DNA of 51,371 nt, taken from the NCBI RefSeq assembly GCF_002086155.1, contig NZ_MVHE01000037.1, positions 1 to 51,371 of the forward strand. The letters run 5' to 3'. Of this stretch, positions 7,372 to 12,067 are shown one piece after another. A program made the position numbers and the translations under genes. How positions within the stretch are numbered: position 1 is the first letter of the stretch; the number at the start of each line of letters is the position of its first letter. The notes under the pieces are model-generated. The model saw only the letters and a program-made list of their open reading frames with translations. It did no database searches and was not told the DNA's origin. Origin of the DNA: Mycobacterium angelicum. Lineage in GTDB: Bacteria > Actinomycetota > Actinomycetes > Mycobacteriales > Mycobacteriaceae.

Positions 7372-7373
7372 AG

Positions 7374-7454
7374 ATGGCCCACGAACTGTTGTTCTCCGAG
7401 CAGGAAACCGCCTTTGGCTTCTACACGCTGTCAGCCGACAGCATGACTGAGTGA
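7374..7454 (+). CDS. Candidate RiPP precursor peptide C (26 aa)
   Basis: This 26-residue peptide has leader MAHELLFSEQETAFG and C-terminal segment FYTLSADSMTE. It has the same length as peptide A and, like it, ends in a small-acidic tail closing with Thr-Glu (DATE in A, SMTE in C). There is no cysteine in the core, unlike peptide B, so a cysteine-derived azoline cannot be the common modification; backbone thioamidation, or Ser/Thr-derived chemistry, would be compatible. A longer open frame begins at 7233, but the perfect SD and the leader match fix the start at 7374. The gene is followed by a strong hairpin and converges on tyrS. Precursor function is inferred. Confidence 0.82.
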   Translation: MAHELLFSEQETAFGFYTLSADSMTE

Positions 7455-7465
7455 GCGCACCGGCG

Positions 7466-7530
7466 CGCTGGACCACGATCCCAGCGGGGGTCTCGATTGC
7501 CCGTTCCACGAGACCCCTGCTGGTCCAGCG
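7466..7530. terminator. Bidirectional hairpin between peptide C and tyrS
   Basis: The inner stem CCAGCGGGGGTCTCG (7481-7495) pairs with 7509-7523 (15 bp, one G-U); an alternative outer stem pairs 7466-7475 with 7521-7530. It lies between two convergent genes, so it probably ends both transcripts. The arm closely matches the left arm of the hairpin before YcaO-1 (2572-2585), suggesting that the two are copies of one element. Confidence 0.65.
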
Positions 7531-7596
7531 TGAAATATCGACTGCGACAACGTATTTCGTCTGCGGATACTGCGGCCGTCGCGGCCGCGTGACGAG

Positions 7597-8889
7597 CTAT
7601 CCGACCCGCTGCACCCCGGCAACATTCCGCTTGCCGCGGCGCAACACCAGCCAGCGGCCGTGCAGGAAGTCCGACGGCTGGGGCGTCCATTCTTCGTTGT
7701 CGACGCGAGTGTTGTTGACCGATACCCCACCCTCGGCAATTGTGCGCCGCGCCGCCCCCCGGCCGGCCGACAGCCCGGTGGCCACCAGCAGATCCACAAT
7801 CCCTTCCGGCTCACCGGGTTTGAGTTCGGCAACCGCCGTCTCACGCAATGCCGCGGACAGCGTCGCCTCATCAAGGCGGTCCAGCTCGCCGCGCCCGAAG
7901 AGCGCCCGACTGGCGTGCTCGACGGCTTCGGTGGCCGCCTCGCCGTGCACCAACACGGTGAGCTCGGCCGCCAGCCGCCGCTGTGCGGCGCGTTGCTGCG
8001 GCCGCTCTGCGGTGGCCTGTTCCAGCTCGGTGAGTTCCTCGGCCGACAGGAAGGTGAACCACCGCAGGTAGCGGATCACGTCGGCATCGGCGGTGTTGAC
8101 GAAGTATTGGTACCAGGCGTAGGGACTGGTCATCTGTGGGTCCAGCCACAGGCTGCCGCCGCCGGTGGACTTGCCGAACTTGGTGCCATCGGCGGCCGTA
8201 ACCAATGGGACGGTCAGCGCATGCACTGCGGCACCGAGCTTTTGGCGCACCAGGCGAACCCCGGCGATGATGTTGCCCCACTGATCGGAGCCGCCGATCT
8301 GCAGTACGCAGCCGTGCCGTCGGTGCAGTTCGACGTAGTCGTTGGCCTGCAACAGCATGTAGCTGAATTCTGTGTAGGAGATCCCGTCGCCGTCGAGGCG
8401 CCGCCGGATGGTGTCGCGATCCAGCATCACGTTGACCGAGAAGTGCTTACCGATATCGCGCAGGAACTCGATGGCCGACATGGCGGCCGTCCACTCGAGG
8501 TTGTTCTCGACGATCGCGCCCGTCGGCGAGTCCCCAGAATCCGAGAAGTCGACGAAGCGCTCCAGCTGACCGCGAATGCGCTCGGTCCATTCGGCGACGG
8601 TGTCGGCCGCATTGAGGCTGCGCTCGCCGACCTCACGCGGGTCGCCGATCATGCCGGTGGCCCCGCCGGCGAGCACGATGGGCCGATGGCCGGCGCGCTG
8701 AAAGCGCCGCAAAGCCAGCAGCGGCACCAGATGTCCGGCATGCAGGCTCGCCGCGGTGGGGTCGAACCCGGCGTACACCGTCATCGCCCCGCGCTGGGCT
8801 TCGGCGGCCAGCGCGTCGAGGTCGGTGGACTGCGCGATGAGCTCGCGCCAGGTCAGCTCGTCGAGGATTCCAGAAGAGTTCGCGGACAT
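7597..8889 (-). CDS. tyrS: Tyrosyl-tRNA synthetase
   Basis: This class I aminoacyl-tRNA synthetase charges tRNA-Tyr in the cytoplasm. It is 430 residues from the ATG at 8889, close to the 424 of M. tuberculosis TyrS. The HIGH-type motif is HAGH within SLHAGHLVPLLALRRFQ; the KMSKS loop is KFGKS. Tyrosine-site features YAGFDPTA and QIGGSDQWGNI are present. A C-terminal S4-like RNA-binding domain is seen at the end (GLSAGRGAARRTIAEGGVSVNN). The frame is open further upstream but would overlap mpg; the chosen start leaves an 11-bp gap after mpg, consistent with an mpg-tyrS operon. This is a single-copy essential gene, and its 3' side is the boundary of the YcaO island. Confidence 0.97.
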   Translation of the reverse strand: MSANSSGILDELTWRELIAQSTDLDALAAEAQRGAMTVYAGFDPTAASLHAGHLVPLLALRRFQRAGHRPIVLAGGATGMIGDPREVGERSLNAADTVAEWTERIRGQLERFVDFSDSGDSPTGAIVENNLEWTAAMSAIEFLRDIGKHFSVNVMLDRDTIRRRLDGDGISYTEFSYMLLQANDYVELHRRHGCVLQIGGSDQWGNIIAGVRLVRQKLGAAVHALTVPLVTAADGTKFGKSTGGGSLWLDPQMTSPYAWYQYFVNTADADVIRYLRWFTFLSAEELTELEQATAERPQQRAAQRRLAAELTVLVHGEAATEAVEHASRALFGRGELDRLDEATLSAALRETAVAELKPGEPEGIVDLLVATGLSAGRGAARRTIAEGGVSVNNTRVDNEEWTPQPSDFLHGRWLVLRRGKRNVAGVQRVG

Positions 8890-8900
8890 CGCGCAAGACT

Positions 8901-9512
8901 CTAGTCGCTGGCGCCCGGGGCCGGTGCGCGCGGACTTCGCCGGTAGGCCGACACCTCGGGCCGTCCCGCAAGCCATAACCGCCAGGGCCGGTCGGCGGCC
9001 TGGCTGACCCCGACGCGCGGACCCGACGTCGCCGTCAGTGGATCCTGCAGCCTCAGCCTTACCGGACTGTTCCGATCGAACAAATCAATCCCGTTGTCGG
9101 CCATGGTGATTCCCAACGCCGAGCACAGATTCCCCGGACCGCGCGCCAGCGCCGCGGTTCGCACCAACTCACCGCGGCGCGAGCGCGCCACCTCGAAACC
9201 GTCCTCGATCGCGCAGGCCCGCAGCAGCACCGCCGCCGCCGTGCCGTCTGGTCCGCACGCGACGTTGGCGCACACGTGGATGCCGTGGCTGCGGTAGGTG
9301 TACATCCGGCCCGGCGGCCCGAACATGACGGCGTTGCGCACGCTGGGACCTCGGTAGGAGTGTGCGGCCGCGTCCGGCCAGGGCCCGTCGGGCACTCCCC
9401 CGTACGCTTCGACCTCGACCACGACGGCGCGCACGCCCCGCCCGGTGAGAGTGGCACCGAGCAGCCGGTACGCCGCCGCAACCGGGTCCACCACCAGTTC
9501 CTCAGCCCCCAC
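8901..9512 (-). CDS. mpg: 3-methyladenine DNA glycosylase (AAG/MPG type)
   Basis: This base-excision repair enzyme removes alkylated purines. It is 203 residues from the GTG at 9512, matching the length I recall for M. tuberculosis Mpg; an earlier GTG at 9545 is possible, and a GAGGAGG lies between the two. Family motifs are VEVEAYGG (catalytic Glu region), YRSHGIHVCANVAC (DNA-intercalating and active-site region), LARGPGNLCSALGI and GPRVGVSQAADRPWR near the C-terminus. The gene runs in the same direction as tyrS, 11 bp downstream, and is divergent from the ABC exporter ATPase gene. Nothing unusual is seen. Confidence 0.93.
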   Translation of the reverse strand: MGAEELVVDPVAAAYRLLGATLTGRGVRAVVVEVEAYGGVPDGPWPDAAAHSYRGPSVRNAVMFGPPGRMYTYRSHGIHVCANVACGPDGTAAAVLLRACAIEDGFEVARSRRGELVRTAALARGPGNLCSALGITMADNGIDLFDRNSPVRLRLQDPLTATSGPRVGVSQAADRPWRLWLAGRPEVSAYRRSPRAPAPGASD

Positions 9513-9567
9513 CGGACAGATTCTGCCTCCTCTTGACAGAGCCACCGACCGGGCGGATATTCATCGC

Positions 9568-10332
9568 ATGATGAGTTCATCGAACGGTGAATTATCGGCC
9601 CGGTCTTCAGAGGCGGCTGTCAGCATCAAGCACCTGAAGGTGATTCGGGGCAAACACTCGGCGATACACGACTTGTCGGTGGAAATCGGCACCGGCAGCA
9701 TCACCGGCCTGCTCGGGCCGTCGGGCTGCGGCAAGACGACGCTGATGCGCAGCATCGTCGGCACTCAGATCATCGCTTCGGGCAGCGTCACCGTGCTGGG
9801 TCAGCGGGCCGGCTCCGCGGTCCTGCGGCGGCGGGTCGGCTACGTGCCGCAGGACCCGACCATCTACAGCGATCTGCGGGTCATCGACAATGTTCGCTAC
9901 ATCGCGTCGCTGTATGGCTTCGACAGCCACGCCGCCGATGACGCCGTAGACCGGGTGGGGCTGGCCGATCAACGAATATCGTTCTGCGCCAACCTGTCTG
10001 GCGGTCAGCGCACCCGGGTGTCGCTGGCCTGCGCGTTGGTCTGCCACCCCGCCCTGCTGGTGCTGGACGAGCCGACGGTGGGCCTGGATCCGGTGCTGCG
10101 CGTCGATCTGTGGCGACAGTTCACCGAACTCGCCCGCGGCGGCACCACGCTGCTGGTGTCCAGCCACGTGATGGACGAAGCCGACCATTGCGCTGACCTG
10201 CTGCTCATGCGCGAAGGCCACCTGGTCGCCCACACCACCCCGACTCAACTACGAGAGGACACGTCATGCACGTCACTCGAGGAGGCGTTTCTGTCCATCA
10301 TCCGACGCAGCACCGAGCGCCGGGCCGGGTAG
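9568..10332 (+). CDS. ABC exporter ATP-binding protein (Rv1687c-like)
   Basis: This is the cytoplasmic ATPase of a two-gene ABC-2 type exporter. It is 254 residues from the ATG at 9568. Walker A is GPSGCGKTTL, the signature is LSGGQRTRVSL, Walker B is LLVLDEPTVGLDP, and the switch His lies in SSHVMDEADHC. The frame is open upstream to 9445 but that extension would run into the mpg promoter. The gene overlaps the permease start by 67 bp in another frame, so the two are a translationally coupled pair. Substrate is unknown; family members export drugs or lipids. A TetR regulator lies downstream, suggesting ligand-controlled expression. Confidence 0.93.
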   Translation: MMSSSNGELSARSSEAAVSIKHLKVIRGKHSAIHDLSVEIGTGSITGLLGPSGCGKTTLMRSIVGTQIIASGSVTVLGQRAGSAVLRRRVGYVPQDPTIYSDLRVIDNVRYIASLYGFDSHAADDAVDRVGLADQRISFCANLSGGQRTRVSLACALVCHPALLVLDEPTVGLDPVLRVDLWRQFTELARGGTTLLVSSHVMDEADHCADLLLMREGHLVAHTTPTQLREDTSCTSLEEAFLSIIRRSTERRAG

Positions 10333-11084
10333 GACTCAAGCCGTATGCGGCCACCACGACGCGAATTCTGCGCCAGCTGGCCGTCGATCACCGCAGCGTC
10401 GCGATGATTCTCGTGGTGCCCGTGCTGGTTATCACGTTGATGTACTTCATGTTTGAGAACGCTCCGCACCGCCCGGGCACACCGACGCCGTTCAACAATG
10501 CGTGCCTGATTCTGCTCGGCCTTTTCCCGTTGTTCGTGATGTTCATCATCACCTCGATCACGATGCAGCGCGAACGCGCCTCGGGGACGCTGGAGCGCAT
10601 CCTGACCACTCCGCTGCGGCGCCTCGATTTGCTGGCGGCCTACGGGACCGCGTTCTCGGTGGCGGCGGCGGCGCAAGCCAGTGTGGCCTGTCTGGTTTCG
10701 TTCTGGTTGCTGGGCTTCACCACCGCGGGCAGTCCGATGTGGGTGTTCGTGATAGCGATCGCCAACGCGATCCTGGGGGTGGGCCTGGGCTTGTTGTTCA
10801 GCGCGTTTGCCCGTACCGAGTTTCAGGCGGTGCAGTTCATCCCGCTGGTGATGGTGCCGCAGCTGCTGTTGGCCGGGGTGATCGTGCCGCGGCCGGCGAT
10901 GCCAGACTGGCTGGAATGGATCAGCAACGTGATGCCGGCCAGCTATGCGCTAGAAGCCCTGCAGCAAGTGGGTTCACACGCCGAGCTGACCTATGTCGCG
11001 GTACGCGACATAGTGATCGTGCTGGCGTTCGCGATCGCGGCACTGGGGTTGGCTGCTGCGACGTTGCGGCGACGGACTGCCTAG
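10266..11084 (+). CDS. ABC-2 type exporter permease (Rv1686c-like)
   Basis: This membrane subunit pairs with the upstream ATPase. It is 272 residues from the ATG at 10266; an internal ATG at 10404 would give 226 residues, the length I recall annotated for Rv1686c. The longer form is preferred because ABC-2 permeases begin with a cytoplasmic segment (here AATTTRILRQLAVDHRSVA) before the first membrane helix. About six hydrophobic helices follow: MILVVPVLVITLMYFMF, LILLGLFPLFVMFIITSI, the ASVACLVSFWLL region, VFVIAIANAILGVGLGLLF, FIPLVMVPQLLLAGVIV and DIVIVLAFAIAALGLAAATL. The conserved periplasmic turn MPDWLEWISNVMPASYALEALQ is present. The stop codon touches the first 45-bp palindromic repeat. 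Confidence 0.9.
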   Translation: MHVTRGGVSVHHPTQHRAPGRVGLKPYAATTTRILRQLAVDHRSVAMILVVPVLVITLMYFMFENAPHRPGTPTPFNNACLILLGLFPLFVMFIITSITMQRERASGTLERILTTPLRRLDLLAAYGTAFSVAAAAQASVACLVSFWLLGFTTAGSPMWVFVIAIANAILGVGLGLLFSAFARTEFQAVQFIPLVMVPQLLLAGVIVPRPAMPDWLEWISNVMPASYALEALQQVGSHAELTYVAVRDIVIVLAFAIAALGLAAATLRRRTA

Positions 11085-11242
11085 TGGCGATCGCAAGCGC
11101 GGCGCAGCCGCGCGCTGCGGGTCGCCACCCAAAGGCAACAGTGGCGATCGCAAGCGCGGCGCAGCCGCGCGCCGCGGGTCGCCACGGGAAAGCACAAGTG
11201 GCGATCGCAAGCGCGGCGCAGCCGCGCGCTGCGGGTCGCCAC
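11084..11242. repeat. Three copies of a 45-bp palindromic repeat
   Basis: Units lie at 11084-11128, 11141-11185 and 11198-11242. Each starts GTGGCGATCGCAAGCGCGGC and ends GGGTCGCCAC, and the units differ at one position (CTGCGGG against CCGCGGG). Spacers are 12 bp and unrelated. Each unit can fold as GTGGCGA...TCGCCAC with inner GCGCGGC/GCCGCGC arms, a bulky REP-like hairpin. The units fill the gap between the permease stop and the TetR start almost completely. They may insulate the exporter transcript from the regulator; no protein is encoded. Confidence 0.9.
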
Positions 11243-11253
11243 GGGGGGGCCCA

Positions 11254-11874
11254 GTGACGACTGCCAATGCGCGGCGCCGGCGGCCCGGCCGCCCCGCCGG
11301 AAACTCCGACACCCGGGAACGCATCCTGGCTAGCGCTCGAGAACTCTTCGCGCACAACGGTATTGATCGCACCTCGATCCGCGCGGTCGCGGCCAAGGCC
11401 GGTGTGGATGCCGCCCTGGTACACCACTACTTCGGCACCAAGCAGCAATTGTTCGCCGCCGCGATCCACCTTCCGTTAGACCCGATGGACGTGCTCGTTC
11501 CCATGCGGGAAACGCCCGTGGAGGAACTCGGCTACAAACTGCCGTCGCTGTTGCTGCCGCTATGGGATTCGGAACTGGGCGCCGGGCTGATCGCCACGCT
11601 GCGATCGCTGATCTCAGGCTCCGAGGTCAGTTTGGCGCGCTCGTTTCTGCAGGAAGTGATCAGTGTGGAAGTGGGTTCACGGGTCGACGACCCACCGGGG
11701 TCGGGCATGATCCGGACGCAGTTCGTGGCGTCGCAGTTGATGGGTGTGGTCATGGCGCGCTACATCGTCAAGATCGAGCCGTTCGCATCGCTGCCCGCCG
11801 AACAGATCGCGCAGACCATCGCACCGAACTTGCAGCGCTATCTCACTGGCGATCTGCCGGGCCTGTCGCCGTGA
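11254..11874 (+). CDS. TetR-family transcriptional regulator (Rv1685c-like)
   Basis: This is a DNA-binding repressor of 206 residues from the GTG at 11254. The N-terminal helix-turn-helix is typical: ERILASARELFAHNGIDRTSIRAVAAKAGVDAALVHHYFGTKQQLF, about residues 25-70 (quoted here only to locate it by its end points ERILASA and GTKQQLF). The C-terminal ligand domain ends LQRYLTGDLPGL and belongs to the TetR_C group found with mycobacterial exporters. It lies downstream of the exporter pair on the same strand, separated by the three palindromes, so it likely controls that exporter. It converges on the Trm112-like gene with a 32-bp overlap of the coding ends. Confidence 0.92.
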   Translation: MTTANARRRRPGRPAGNSDTRERILASARELFAHNGIDRTSIRAVAAKAGVDAALVHHYFGTKQQLFAAAIHLPLDPMDVLVPMRETPVEELGYKLPSLLLPLWDSELGAGLIATLRSLISGSEVSLARSFLQEVISVEVGSRVDDPPGSGMIRTQFVASQLMGVVMARYIVKIEPFASLPAEQIAQTIAPNLQRYLTGDLPGLSP

Positions 11875-12067
11875 GCCGTGCGTGCTCGTCGTCGTCGACG
11901 TCGCGCGCCTCATCGACCAGCAGCACCGGGATACCGTCTTCGATGCGGTAGAGGCGCCGCAGCCGCGGGTTGTAGAGGGCTCTACCGCCGGAACCGTCGT
12001 CGACCAGCAAGAGCGGACCCCGGTCGGCCGGGCACACCAGGATGCCCAGCAGTGTCTCGTCAAGCAT
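11843..12067 (-). CDS. Trm112-like small protein (Rv1684-like)
   Basis: This 74-residue protein has the Trm112/YcaR fold pattern: ETLLGILVCPADRGPL at the start and RLYRIEDGIPVLLVDEAR. Only one of the usual zinc-ligand cysteines is visible, so it probably does not bind zinc. Trm112 proteins activate methyltransferases, but no partner is obvious here. The ATG at 12067 overlaps the end of the upstream hydrolase-synthetase gene by eight bases, so the two are co-translated. Its 3' end overlaps the convergent TetR gene. Confidence 0.85.
   Translation of the reverse strand: MLDETLLGILVCPADRGPLLLVDDGSGGRALYNPRLRRLYRIEDGIPVLLVDEARDVDDDEHARLTATGPADRQ

Larger units (their letters stand above)
7087..7373. 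other. Spacer between YcaO-2 and peptide C
   Basis: This 287-bp stretch has no gene. It holds a near-perfect palindrome at 7254-7284 (separate entry) and ends in the peptide C leader and SD (7341-7373). It is the likely promoter region of an independent peptide C transcript. Confidence 0.6.

Noticed and set aside
7233..7454. 73-codon frame starting upstream of peptide C
   Set aside because: It begins inside the palindromic promoter region without an SD; the strong SD and leader similarity fix the start at 7374.
11084..11242. Possible CRISPR array of three units
   Set aside because: Spacers are only 12 bp, units are 45-bp palindromes, and no cas gene is nearby; REP-like repeats explain it better.
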